Shown: positions 33,054 to 44,754, counted from the first letter of the stretch. The stretch is DNA of 64,000 nt from Clonostachys chloroleuca (GCA_037952775.1 JBANAY010000003.1:28148001-28212000); one strand, 5' to 3'. The notes: generated by a model from the letters alone, not told the origin. Numbers and translations: made by a program.

Positions 33054-33812
33054 GCGATAAACGAAGCAAGTTTCACCAGGCATGCAAAAAATTGTAACTT
33101 ACCGCTGAGATAGGGGATGCGTATGGCCACGGGGTAGGGCAACATGTTTCGTTTTATTATCCTTCATTTATTATCTAGAAGCAGGTCTTCTTGTTTTTTT
33201 TTTTTTTGATCTCAATGTTTAAGCCGTCGACGCGACTGAAGACACTTACTACTTGAATGTGTTGAGCTTAAACTTGTACCGCCTTAAGGTTCTGTGTAAG
33301 TCCCGCGAAATCTGGTGACTGTGCATCTCATGCACCGCCAACCATCCCACGGGCTTCCCTCTCGCGTATTTTCGGAGTAGATACATCAAGGTACATAAAA
33401 AGATGAGGATCCTTGGTAGGAAAGGAAAAGTTTCTCAAGAGAGGCTTCTCTACCGCCTCGCAACCCTGGGAAAATCAGAAGTGGATAGTAGTGAGGGTTA
33501 ACTTCTCTCCTCCACGTACTTTACTAATTTCGAATGTTTGCTGCACCCACTGTCCACATGCTACTGAACGTCAGCCGTAATCATCAGGCATTAAATCATG
33601 GTGAGGACTCTAATTTAATCAAGTAGATAAGAAGTATCCTTATTAGTTGGTACCACGAAATGTGGATGTTTATCAAGCTTGATCTGCATACTTCTCAGGA
33701 ACCTGACCTCTGGTCTATAATGGAAAAGGGAAGCAATGTTGTAGTCTTTTGAGCTCTAAAGTTTTACGGACCATTCGGATACTGATACCAAGCGATCTAA
33801 CGTCAGTTGTAC
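33054..33812. other. Intergenic between mannanase and mannosidase 3' ends
   Basis: No gene. A run of 14 T lies at about 33194-33207. Confidence 0.5.
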
Positions 33813-36691
33813 TCATGGCTGACCCAGATATATATAGTTGGGTAGGTTTACTACGGTCCCTGTGCCGGTGGCCTGGATGACAATCTCATCACCAGGAACG
33901 ACATCAACACAATTATCGCTCAAGGTGATATCGTCAGATTCCTCCAACACTAGTCCTTTGGTTGGCTTGTCTGCAGTGATATGACACTCCCCGTTAGAAA
34001 GCTTAACCTTGACACCTCTTTCCGAGAAATCGAGATATTTCAAGGGCTGGGGCCAGTCGACACTGCGAGAAACACAGGTGCCATTCAAAAAAAAAAGCCG
34101 CACAGCAATGACATGTGGTTCTTCGTTGACGTTATCAAGATTGCCCGACAGGATCTCCGTAGTGCTGTTCGCTTGAACCGAAACCTCGCGCTGCAGTATC
34201 TTCCCTTTAATGTCGCTGCCCGTTTTCACCGAGATGAAGCGAACCTCAACATCGACCTTGGATTCCATTTGCTCGCTGCTGGCCACCCAAACGGCAAACG
34301 AAGATGTCTCTGCCGGCCTGGCGTGGCAAACACTCCAGTCGTGATGCTCGCGCTCCACTGCTACCGCGAGAGGCTCAAGAGTGCGGGCAATGGCATAGAA
34401 AGACGGCTTTTTGCGAAGGAAGTAGTCGACGATTGACCACGACGTGCCGGGCCAGCAGTCGTTGAGTTGCCAGACAAGAACCCCCCGCAATGTCGTTCTT
34501 CTCCCCATTGACGGCGCCAGCCACGGTATGCGTAAGAAAGGGCCTCGGCCTGGCAGAGTTGGGTGAGATAAATATGGGACTGGGCAATTGTCAGTCGCTT
34601 TGCATGGAAAACGGGTTCCCAGTGCTTTGGACGTACCTTGAGGTCCTCCTTTGGACGAAAGTTCTCTACTAGATATGTCGCAATGCGACGCTCATGACCA
34701 TCTGCCTTATTGTGGAAGTCCATAGTCTGAGATTGCGGGAAAAGCTCATCGCGATTGGTGACGAAGTATTCGATGGTTTGCAGAGCCGGGAATGCTTCCA
34801 TGCCGAACTCGCTGTTAAATCTACCGCCCAGCTGGTTGAAAGTTTGGTACTTTCTTTGCATGCCGTGCCAAACTATCAATTGTCAGAGTCAGACGAACAT
34901 CACTACATCTCGGGAAACATACCGTTCCACTGGTGGAGATCGCCCACGGTTGGATCAGGCGTAGGTTTCCCATTAGAAAATGGAGAACCAGGCCAATATA
35001 CCACTCCACTACTCTCCTGGGCAACTACCTGAGGCAAAAGATGCTCGTAATAGTATCGAGCTGGATACGTCGACTTGAGCCATGATTCAGGGTCCTTATC
35101 TTCATAGTTGTATTCTAAATTCTCGGACTCTTGAACTTGATAGTCTTCGTTGTTTCCGGCGAAGATTACCACGGACGGATGGTGTCGCAGTCGACGAACG
35201 TTTTGCTTGGCTTCTTCGCGGATGGAATTGACGAATGATGGCCAAACGGGATAGTTTCCACAGGCGAACATGAAGTCCTGCCATACTAGAAGGCCCAGTT
35301 CATCGCACGCGTCGTAGAAAGCGTCTTCTTCGTAAATCCCCCCACCCCAGACTCTAGCACTTGGTTAATATCATGAGTTTCCGAAAGACCATGTGGTTGA
35401 CTCACCTAGTCATTATCTGATTTCCTTCTACCATCAACTGCAGCCACTTTCTATACTTGTCGGCCGTTATTCTTGGGAGAAGACTATCGGCTGGGATCCA
35501 GCATGATCCACCACAAAATATATCAATCCCATTGATCCTGAAATAGAAGGATTGACCGTGGGAATCGTCAACCTGGACCAACTCGCTTCGTCGAAAACCG
35601 GTTTTCCTGCTCCAACTATCCAGAGTCTGACCGTCCTTGAGGATGTAGACGTCAACATCGTACAGAGGCTGGCCTCCATATCCTACAGGGAACCAGAGTT
35701 TGGGGTCGTCTGGGTAAATTGAATCAATATGAAGAGTTTCTAGGCTTTGATGTCGAGGTTCACTTACTGATGGCAAAAGGAATTATGGCTGTTCTTCCCA
35801 AGGATGCTACTGCCCCGCAAAATTCCAAGGCTGTCGTCGACTTATGAAATACTATATCGTCCTGGAAGCGAACTGAGACATGGATTTCGTCGAATTCACC
35901 TTCAACATCAACTTTGATATCGCCATTGACCTCCATCAGATCCTGGGACAATTCGTATTTGACAACCGTATCGTTAATGTTCGCCCAAGAGACTTCAAGC
36001 CGAACCGGCCTCCACGGACCTGCAGTCATGAGCTTTGGACCCCAGTCCCATCCCTATGGTGTGATTAGCTTGTTTTCACGAGAGTCGAGAGACCAAGCTA
36101 CCAAAGCTCAAACAAGTCTTACCCAATGATACTGGGCCTTTCGGACTGCGAGACGCCCAGCCTCTCCATTAAAAAGCACGAATTTGTGATCCGGATGTTC
36201 GTTCTTGAGTGCCCTCCCGCGAAGCATGGCACTATCGAAGTCGATTACGAGAGTATTCTCGCTCTTGATAATTTTGGTGATATCTACCCGGTGGCTGAGA
36301 AACATGTTGTCACTCTCCAAAATGACGGTATTGTTGAGTTGAACATTGGCGAAGGTGTCGAGGCCATCGAACAAAAGGTGCACGGATGCACCCGTTGCAT
36401 CTTTGGGAGCCGGAAATGTCGTGCGGTAGGTCCAGGATCTCTTCTCTACCCATTCGGCATCAATCTCCTTGAGATCGCGAAAGGGATCGGAAAGGCTGTA
36501 TGTTGGGCATATGAATATGACAATCGGATAATTAAATGAGAAAAAATGGAAGCTTACATGCCATTGTCCATCAAATCTTGGTGCACTACCGTTGGAACAC
36601 GAGCAACAGGCTTCCAATCCTCGTTGCCATCTTGGGTGCTCTTGAACGACCAGCCCAGCTCTAAGGGTGTTCTCTGAGCTATCGAAGGCAT
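33813..36691 (-). CDS. GH2 beta-mannosidase, last exon frameshifted at a G6 run
   Basis: The enzyme releases mannose from the non-reducing ends of manno-oligosaccharides. Seven exons: 36691-36558, 36495-36123, 36053-35768, 35709-35406, 35353-34923, 34872-34637 and 34579-33813; all six junctions keep phase. The acid/base Glu is in FAGNNEDYQ and the nucleophile Glu in NSEFGMEAF, with RVWGGGIYEEDAFYD and GWDWGP also typical. There is no signal peptide, so it is probably intracellular. In exon 7 the frame breaks at six C on the plus strand (34481-34486): before it reads YAYRGWRRQWGEERHC, after it VLVWQLNDCWPGTSW one frame off. One more G would give an 843-residue protein, the normal size. It is divergent from the transporter gene (716 bp apart). 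Confidence 0.9.
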
Positions 36692-37407
36692 GTTGCAAAA
36701 ATTATGCGAGAAACGAAGAAATTGGTACACTGCGCCCTTTGCCTGGTCCTGCAAAAGAGCTCCTTAAATAAAGAATGGAAACGAATCGACTCCATTTTTA
36801 CTGGCCGAGTCTCTTACGCATGCACCGGACGGGTCCTCGGATATTCGACTCCAATCATGCCAGACCTGCTCACGAGAATGTTAGAAGTTGTCGTAGAACC
36901 ATTCCAAAAATGGTCTTCCGTCTTTATTGTCAGCGCTGGGCTAGAAGAGGTTTGGCTGGTATTGCCCGTTTGAGCTCTTCCGCGTCCAAATCAGGAACAG
37001 ATCGAGTGACCCAGCTCCTTCGGCATGAGACGGTACGTTTTACGGGGTCAGAAAATCCATTGCTGGGCGAAAACACCCTTGTCACTACTCTCTCGTGTAA
37101 TCATTAACCTCGACTAACAGGTCATTGCGCTATCGTGCGGGCCTCGCTGCGGAATGCCATCATCCGCATAATGAGGCGTGGAGGCAAAGCAAAGCCGTTT
37201 GATCAACACTCCCCCCATGGGGCAAGGGTCTTGACGAGCGTGATAGTGGCTCTCCTTAGAGAAATATTAGCTCAAATATAAAAACTTCGCTATGGCCGCC
37301 TTCATTATTGTTTACGTTGATCCCTCAGCGATCACAAGACCATAGTCATCGTCTAGTCGTTATCCTGTGTCATACCAAACTTCTCACCTCCAAGGCAAAG
37401 AGCGGCA
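36692..37407. promoter_or_regulatory. Shared divergent promoter of mannosidase and transporter
   Basis: The starts of the mannosidase (-, 36691) and transporter (+, 37408) genes face away from each other across 716 bp with no gene between, so coordinated control is likely. It carries the CGG-N11-CCG site and a CCCCATGGGG palindrome at about 37213-37222. Confidence 0.6.
37148..37168. promoter_or_regulatory. TGCGG-N11-CCGCA palindrome
   Basis: TGCGG (37148-37152) and CCGCA (37164-37168) form a perfect inverted repeat with an 11-base spacer, the classic layout for a Zn2Cys6 dimer site. It sits 240 bp upstream of the transporter and about 460 bp from the mannosidase start. Confidence 0.5.
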
Positions 37408-39240
37408 ATGGAGGACAAAGCAAGTACCCACTCCCATGCCCATGACGAGGGCGAACATGTAAGAAGATTATCTGTTATACTTTCCCCGTCTTATTCGTAC
37501 TGCATACTCCTATTTCAGCTGGTAACCTTGAATAATTAGGAAGGCGTCAAGACTAAGGTCGTTGCCGGCCATGAAGCCTTCGAAAAAGCCATGATCGCGG
37601 ACCCTCCCTCTGCTTGGTCTAAGGGCCAACTCCTTGTCTACGTGTTCTCCCTGGTCGGCTTCCTGTGCAGTACAATGAATGGTTACGACGGTTCTCTCAT
37701 CAACAACTTGCTCCAGAACCCCTGGTTTCGCGAAAAGTACGGCGTTGGGAATAGCGGTATTTGGGCAGGCATCGTGTCGTCCATGTACCAGATAGGAGGT
37801 GTTGCGGCCCTGCCCTTCGTCGGTCCTGTCATTGATGGGTTTGGGCGGCGATGGGGAATGATCTCTGGCGCTGGTCTCATTGTCGTGGGCACAATAATTC
37901 AGGGCCTATCTCACGAATCCGGTCAGTTCATGGGTGGTCGATTCCTCTTAGGTTTCGGCGTGTCCCTCGCCGCGTCTGCTGGCCCAATGTATGTCGTGGA
38001 AATCAATCATCCGGCGTACCGCGGGCGGCTTGGAGGTAAGGCTCGTTCTCATGCTATTGTTGGTGATATGAGTGCTGAAATTTCCTAGCTATGTACAACA
38101 CGCTGTGGTTCTCTGGAGCTATTATTGCCGCTGGTGCCGCAAGAGCTGGCCTCAACGTTGGAGGCGATTATTCTTGGAGACTCATTACATGGCTCCAGGC
38201 TCTCTGCGCTGGGATCATTCTCCTTACGAGCCCATGGATACCCGAGTCCCCCCGGTGGCTGTACGTCTTTCACAAAAAAGAAGCTGCCAAAGCTGTTCTG
38301 GTGAAGTATCACGGAAACGGGAACCCCGATTCTCCCTGGGTTCTCCTACAGCTTTCCGAGTATGACGAGGCCTTGAATATGGATGGAGCCGACAAGCGTT
38401 GGTGGGACTACCGCGCTCTCTTCCGAGACCGTGCTGCCGTTTACCGTCTGAGCTGTAACCTTGCGGTGTCCATTTTCAGTCAGTGGGCGGGAAATGCTGT
38501 TCTCTCTTACTTCCTGGGTGCCGTGCTTGACACCGCCGGATACACTGGCACCATCCAGCAGGCGAATATCACCCTGATCAATTACTGCCAGCAATTTGTA
38601 TTTGCCATCTTGGGAGCTAGCCTGGTTGACCGACTCGGCCGTCGTCCACTTTTGATCTTTTCTTTCGCAGCATGCACCGTGGTCTGGCTGGGCATGACTG
38701 TCGCTTCATCCCAATTTGCCGCCTCTTATGCCGGGGACGACGCAAATGGAGATCCGATATACACGAACAAGGCAGCCTCCCAGGCCTCTCTGGCCATGGT
38801 CTTCATCTTTGGCTCTCTCTTCTCGTTTGGAATCACCCCGTTGCAGGCTCTGTACCCAGTCGAGGTCCTCTCGTATGAGATGCGTGCCAAGGGCATGGCC
38901 TTTTCCAACTTGGCCGTGAACGCCGCTGGCCTCATTAATCAGTTCGCCTGGCCAGTGGCAATGGAGAAGATTGCCTGGAAGACATACATTATCTTCACTG
39001 TCTGGGACCTTATCCAGGTGACTCTAATCTACTTCTATCTGCCCGAGACAAAGGGCCGCACGGCAAGTTTCGATTCCACTCTGTAATATCCGTTGACCAA
39101 AAGCCTGCTAACCAGACATGCAGCTCGAGGAGCTTGATGAGATATTTGCTGCCAAAAACCCAGTCAAAGCCTCGACTCAGAAAAAGACACTTGCTGTCCG
39201 AAGCGATGGGGGTGGCGTGGTCAAGGTGGAGAAGGTCTAA
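37408..39240 (+). CDS. MFS sugar transporter
   Basis: Four exons, 37408-37458, 37540-38035, 38089-39062 and 39124-39240, give 545 residues with consistent phases. It has the sugar porter marks: a DGFGRRWGMISG loop, PESPRWL after helix 6, VDRLGRRPLL and the final PETKGRT before LEELDEIF. Twelve membrane segments are expected. Intron 3 (39063-39123) starts with GCAAGT, a GC-AG intron; without it the protein would end early and lose the conserved LEELDEIF tail. The family includes hexose, lactose and cellodextrin importers. In this setting the cargo is probably mannose or manno-oligosaccharides, which would then meet the intracellular beta-mannosidase. That substrate is inferred. Confidence 0.9.
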
Positions 39241-40041
39241 CTGGATGCCCGTGGCAAGTATGCCATTCGGAGATACGGAGGGGCCTCAGCATTAAGCCTA
39301 GATCCGCCTTACTAGAACTATTGTTTATAACATTAACCCCTTTTATTTAATGTCATGAGAACCGGATGGTGCTTGCTGGCTTGCTCTGCTGGATCGAGGA
39401 GTGGTAGCTCATGGCCTCGGTAATATATAACTGCGTATGATAATAGGGGGTACGCAACAAGCTTTGGATGTAAAAACAGCTAAACCCAGGATGTAGACGG
39501 GTAAGGGCAAGCCGCGTCTGAAATCCCTCATCTAGACTAGCCTTTATCCGCTAGTTTGAGACCTGAATCAGAAATTGTCGCGTCTCGGCCTGGGCGTATT
39601 CTACGACCGTATCCCCCCATAGAAGATCACCCGATCGTTGCCGGGAACTCTCGGCTCTAAATCATGACAGTGGATATTGTATACTGTATCGTCACATCCT
39701 ACCCTTCCCGCCTAGCCAGGAGAAGCTCTTCGGAGCCTCGGTCGCCAGACGGTCGGTTGTCGCTGGCGTACTGAACAACCTTCAGGTTGTCACACGCACA
39801 AGTGGCGGCCACATTGATACTAGCATAGACCCTGTTCGCCTGCCCGGCCTTCAACTTAGTAACGTACTCTACCATCCCATTCCATGGCCTTACTTAGCCC
39901 CTTCCTTCCCCGCTTCGGGCTCGGCTACAAGAAATATGCACCCCAGTTGTTTGATGGCCCCTAAATCCCCACACGTGTGCTTACCGTTACAATACCTTAT
40001 TACCCCAAATCTATCGTCAGTCACGTTCTTTGACGACTTGC

Positions 40042-40055
40042 CGGATCATACTCCG
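40042..40055. promoter_or_regulatory. CGG-N8-CCG inverted repeat
   Basis: One of two inverted CGG triplets with the same 8-base spacing upstream of the regulator; a possible autoregulation site or chance. Confidence 0.25.
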
Positions 40056-40186
40056 CGTGAAGCTGGGATAGACTCTCATTCCTATCATCTCTATGGTGCT
40101 CTAGGCCCCAGAAAAAGCTGCACATTGTTTTCTATTTGCTTGCTAACGCTGTTCCGCTTGCCAGACTGACTCCAGGCATTCTTGGC

Positions 40187-40200
40187 CGGGTGGTTATCCG
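40187..40200. promoter_or_regulatory. CGG-N8-CCG inverted repeat
   Basis: The second copy with 8-base spacing, about 100 bp before the zinc cluster exon. Confidence 0.25.
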
Positions 40201-40284
40201 CGAGGTTTCCATCCAGAGTAATGTATCATACATGTAGGTCACGCCTCACTCAGGCCCAAACCTGCTGCAGGATGCTCATTGCAG

Positions 40285-42434
40285 TTCATAGTCCGCAATT
40301 CCCAGTTCGACAACATCTCGTCGCTGCCGGCGGTTAGTCGCAAGTCACCCAGAGGCCTCCATGCTTGTCTCGAATGTAAACGACGCAAGATTCGCTGCGA
40401 TGGCAACAAACCCTGCAATCGATGCCAAGCCAGACGTTACCATTCGCCATGTGTCTATGAAGAACAACGTCCGCGTGTTGTTCCGTCAAAAAAGTCAGTT
40501 TTCCTTTCGCCTGTCTCTGCTATCTTTTAATTGTCCTCACCACTCAACGTCGCCCGCCCTTAGGGAAATTGAGCGTCTGTCCAAGAAGTTAGAAAAATGC
40601 AGTAGCATTCTAAGATGCCTTTTCCCCAACCATGAGGTGGAATCACTGGCCCCTTTGTCACGCGAGGAGCTCTGTAACCTCCTAGAGCAGCCGTCCCCTC
40701 AGCCGACCGAGCAGCTTCCATCGCCACCACTTCGCACTCCGAACAGCCAACTCTTTGATCTTGAACAAATTCCAGCACAGGACGCAGAATGGGACGAAGA
40801 GCGACGAGAGCGAGATCCTTTGCCAGCGGAAGCCGACGACGTGAATGCATTGTCGCTCACTCTTGACCGACAAACATCATATCTTGGCATATCATCAGTC
40901 AGGGCGGCGATGCTCGTCATGGTTCATATCCAGCCACAGCTTCAAGCCTCCTTGGCATTCCACCAAAGAAATAGCACTAGACGGCACATAGAAGAAACTC
41001 TCACGAGCCACAATCCAGTGGAAACCACGGAGGAGACAGTGCCTGTTCGCTGGACGCTGAAAGGTCAGGCTCTTGTCGATGCTTACTTCAAGGGGTGCCA
41101 CGTTTTCACCCCAATGGTCGATGAGGTCTGCTTTCGTGCAGACTATCTCAACGCTAGGAGACATGATGCGCCATGGCTCTCCTTGCTCAATATGGTTTTC
41201 GCCATCGGAAGCATAATGGCCACCAAGTCAAGCGACATGGATCACTTCAAGTACTACGAAGAAGCGATGAAGCACCTCAGCCTTGCTGCTCTGGGTAGCA
41301 GCTGTATCGAAACGGTCCAGGCATTGGCGCTTCTTGGCGGCCACTACCTCCACTACATAAATCGACCGAATATGGCCAATGCTATTCTCGGGGCCACGAT
41401 CAGAATGGCCAGCGCCCTGGGTCTCCATCGTGAACCGGCTAATCAAGTTATAAATAACACAGCAGCTGATGAGATGCGAAGACGCACGTGGTGGTCCTTG
41501 TTCTGCTTAGATACGTGGACTACGACGACGATGGGACGGCCGTCGTTTGGACGTTGTGATCCCTCAATTGATATACAGCCCCCTCAACTACTTGCCGAAC
41601 AAGTAAGTCTGGTATACCCTTTGATGCCTTGGACTCGGCTTACTGTCTCTACTTTAGGAGGAACGCGACTCTGCACAGCACGCAGGGGTTATGCCTTTGT
41701 TGGAAAACATCAAGTTTTGCAAGATCGCAACCAAGATTCAAGATATGCTCGCAGTAGCGTCTCTTTGGGGCACCGAAAACCGTAAGCATTTAGACGACAT
41801 GCTAGTCGAGTGGTATGAGAACCTCCCGGGCTTACTACACCGCACGGAGAAGGTCGCCGAGCCTCTACATCTCTCTAGATGCAATCTCAGATGGAGGTAC
41901 TGGAACCTTCGTATGCTTCTCTACCGCCCGGTGCTTCTCGCTGTGGCCAGCAGTGACAAAAATACCCCCCTCACTGCTGAAGATGCGGAAGCAATAGCGA
42001 CTTGCCAAGAACTGGCGAACAAAATAATACAGGATATCGCGAGTGGCTGGACCAGGCATCAGATGTCTGGGTGGAACGCTGTCTGGCTGCTATATCAAGC
42101 GTCAATGATCCCCTTGATTAGCATTCTGTGGCAGCCCAACAGCCCATCTGTTACGGAGTGGCAATATCAGGTCACCATGATCCTGGAGCTATTTGAAGAG
42201 ATGGAGGAATGGTCGCTGGCAGCGCGACGTAGCAGAGACGTTGTTGGGCTGATTTACGAAGCAAGCTGTCACTTTATAGGCCAGAGTGAAGGGAGGATGG
42301 TGGAGCAGTTTGACGCGTCTGAGTTGACACAGGCAGACATTTATGCTTGGTCGGATGGACTGAAGTTGGATTACATGGCAGACATGCAAAATCAAGACTG
42401 GCAATGGGATATAAACACACTTCTAGGGCCATAG
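40285..42434 (+). CDS. Zn2Cys6 fungal transcription factor
   Basis: The binuclear zinc cluster is complete: CLECKRRKIRC, then CNRCQARRYHSPC in the standard spacing. Exons: about 40285-40493, 40564-41602 and 41658-42434; introns of 70 and 55 nt keep phase. After the linker comes the fungal-specific transcription factor domain (middle homology region), with SLFCLDTWTTTTMGRPSF as its core motif. The 5' end is not settled. No ATG lies in frame between the stop at 40219 and the zinc cluster, so a short upstream coding exon is needed; CATTGCAG ending at 40284 is a good acceptor. From 40285 the protein has about 674 residues. Its place beside mannan genes makes it the likely pathway regulator. Confidence 0.85.
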
Positions 42435-42500
42435 AAATGGTCTCTTATGATTCAGAGCATGAACTCAGACGGGCGTCTTCTATTTATAAACTTATAACCA

Positions 42501-43319
42501 TTACTCCCACCATTTATTGTCAGCCTTTCGAAGTGTGTTTGTCCCACAATGCACCTCGCCGTAATAGCCATGATGAGAAAACCAATCATCGATGAAAGTA
42601 ATATTCAAGTTGGCAACTCTCTTATAGACTTATCGCGCGTCTTCCGCAACCACATCTATTCCATGAATAACGGGTCCCCAAGGATTAGGCGCGAGGTAGT
42701 TCCCGTCATTGAGAACGACACCATTGATGATCCCTGGGTACACGGCGCCGGCCCGTAAGGTTTCATTACCTCTCAAGCGTGCTCGTTCGAGCAGATTTGG
42801 AAGGTGGAAAATCTCGTCATCCGTAACTCCTGTCTCATTTTTAATAATTTCCTGGTTTGCTGCAATACGTCTCGCGCATTCCTTATTGAAATCCACGAGT
42901 CCGGGGAGTTTGAGGAGTTCCGAGATGGTGTATTGCGGAACAGTTATGTTGATGTTGGCTTGCGTATCTTGCCAGAGGTCCTGTGCCCGTGAAAATGCCT
43001 TGATGTCGCCGTACCCATCCGCAATCGATTTCTCGAACATCTCGACACCGGCAATGGGATCGTTAACCATTACAACCCATCCACGTTTATTGTTAGCTGG
43101 CAGGAATTGGATGAACTCGTCCACATGGCCAATGAACAACCATTCTGTGTCGAGTATCACAGGCTCTTGTAGCTCCTGGCCCTGAAAGAACCCAAGATTT
43201 TGATGCTGCCAATTGTTCCTTGAACCAATGATAATACGTCCTGCAGGGTATCTTTTACCATTGAGCTCATATGGAGGGATCGTCTCGACGTTGCCCATAT
43301 TCCAGCATTCCCGGACCAC
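42501..43319 (-). pseudogene. Peptidylarginine deiminase, 5'-truncated, one internal stop
   Basis: The frame starts abruptly at about 43319 behind stop codons, with RECWNMGNVETIPPYELNG, so the N-terminal half of the family is missing. The C-terminal catalytic domain of peptidylarginine deiminase (converts protein Arg to citrulline) is clear: WLFIGHVDEFIQFLPA carries the catalytic His and Asp, and NPWGPVIHGIDVVAEDAR the next conserved block. A TAA at 42630-42632 follows directly. The same frame then goes on with FIDDWFSHHGYYGEVHCGTN, which contains the catalytic Cys, and ends at 42501. One nonsense codon, where CAA would fit, thus separates the Cys from the rest. Both lesions make a working enzyme unlikely. 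Confidence 0.75.
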
Positions 43320-44754
43320 AGGGGCCTATTAATATTCACATACACATTCGTTCAGGGCAAGACGATCGAGTAGCAGGCAGAAAAGTTTTTGAATGGGTCA
43401 GAGACACTGGTGTTGGCGCTGTCCAGAGTCTGATAGTGTCTTAGTCGTCGGACATGTGCATCCCTTCTTTGCTTTAGCGTCTAACATATTCAATCGCCAT
43501 CCAAATATCCCATCTGCCAATGGCCAGTTCTACCAGTTTTGGCTTATTACAAGTCAACTTCTGGTTTCATTCTTGCTTGCTAGAGGGTGGATCTATACAC
43601 AGTTCATGCTGTTCACAGCTCACCTTTCTGGACCCCATTGCTACTTATTGCTTCCTGTTTTCCGAGATGACTCTCCTGTCTCAACTGGGCAAATGGATCT
43701 ATATACAGTCCACGGTGTTCACAATTCACTTTTCTGGGCCCTATTTGCTCATTTGTCTCTTTTTTTCTGGGATGACCGCCTCGTGTCAAACGCCAATGGA
43801 TCTATCATATCCAGCTCATGGAATACATTATTCATCCTTCGAAATGCTGTATGTTGTTCATCTTTGTTTCCCTTCTTGAGATGAGCCTGAAAAGCCCTAT
43901 TTTCAGTATCAGTTCCTTCTATTCCGAAAAATATCTATCTTCAGTCGCCCGCTAGCAATGATTCCGCTCCTGGCGTCGAAAACTTGAAAGCTTCTTGAAA
44001 CAACTTCGCCCAACATTTTATACAAGCTTTAACGGAACCGTGGCGGTATTCTCTGCTCAGTATGCAACCTTTTCTTTTTGGAATCCTTGCAAAGATATCA
44101 CCTAGTGAAGGAAGAAGATTTGCATCCCTTGCCACCACATCCGCTGTGACGCAGACATGTGGCCATAATTCCAGCATTACAATACTTATAGAAGAAGCGG
44201 CCATCCTAGCAATTACCGGAGCCCTTCGCTATCAGCTCAGGCCCCAAATGTGCTGCAATGGCAAAAGTCCGTACCCAACACAATCCGGTTTCAAGAACAT
44301 AGCTCGCAAGAAGGCGCGACAGGTTTCATTTTGTCCCGGTCCTGCTATCCGCTAGGATGAGTGGTGACCAAGGCTGGTGGCAAAAAGGGGGCAATACCCA
44401 GGCATCTAGAAATCGACAAATTGATGTTGTACCCAGCATAGCAACACGGTCGGCACGTCAAAGTTCAGCCTTTTTGCCTGGTCATAAGGCTTACGACCAG
44501 GCGTATATAAGGTTTAACGCCAACAATGGCATGTGCCCGACATGAGAACTTTTTCATTGGCGTCGCGCCATTATGAACCTTGAAATCCTTCTTTCCTCCG
44601 CTGTGAAGATCGTCATCCCCGACCTGGTTCTTAGCAAGAGTGAAATTTGTACCACTTGCAATATATCTGACTGAGCCGCATTGTTCGTCGACGCCGTATC
44701 CTACCTCCCGTACATCGCTGCTCACACAGACCAAGTCTGAACAAACAATGTACC
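43320..44754. other. Intergenic with decayed tandem repeat
   Basis: No gene recognised. The repeat array at 43589-43830 is listed separately. Open frames across it are produced by the repeat. Confidence 0.5.
43589..43830. repeat. Diverged tandem repeat, period about 103-106 bp
   Basis: Units begin with GGATCTAT at 43589, 43695 and 43798 (the third partial). Each has the order TCAYG..GTTCACA..TTTCTGG..CCC..TTGCTNCTT..GATGAC. A weaker, earlier unit may precede the first. Confidence 0.7.

Larger units (their letters stand above)
39241..40284. promoter_or_regulatory. Upstream region of the Zn2Cys6 regulator
   Basis: No gene recognised; any 5' coding exon of the regulator would be here. It holds two CGG-N8-CCG inverted repeats, at 40042-40055 and 40187-40200. 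Confidence 0.4.

Noticed and set aside
34481..34486. Programmed -1 ribosomal frameshifting at the G6 runs
   Set aside because: A re-read base would also restore the frames, but only the 57373 site has a fitting slippery heptamer layout, and such signals are rare in fungal nuclear genes. Missing bases explain all sites more simply.
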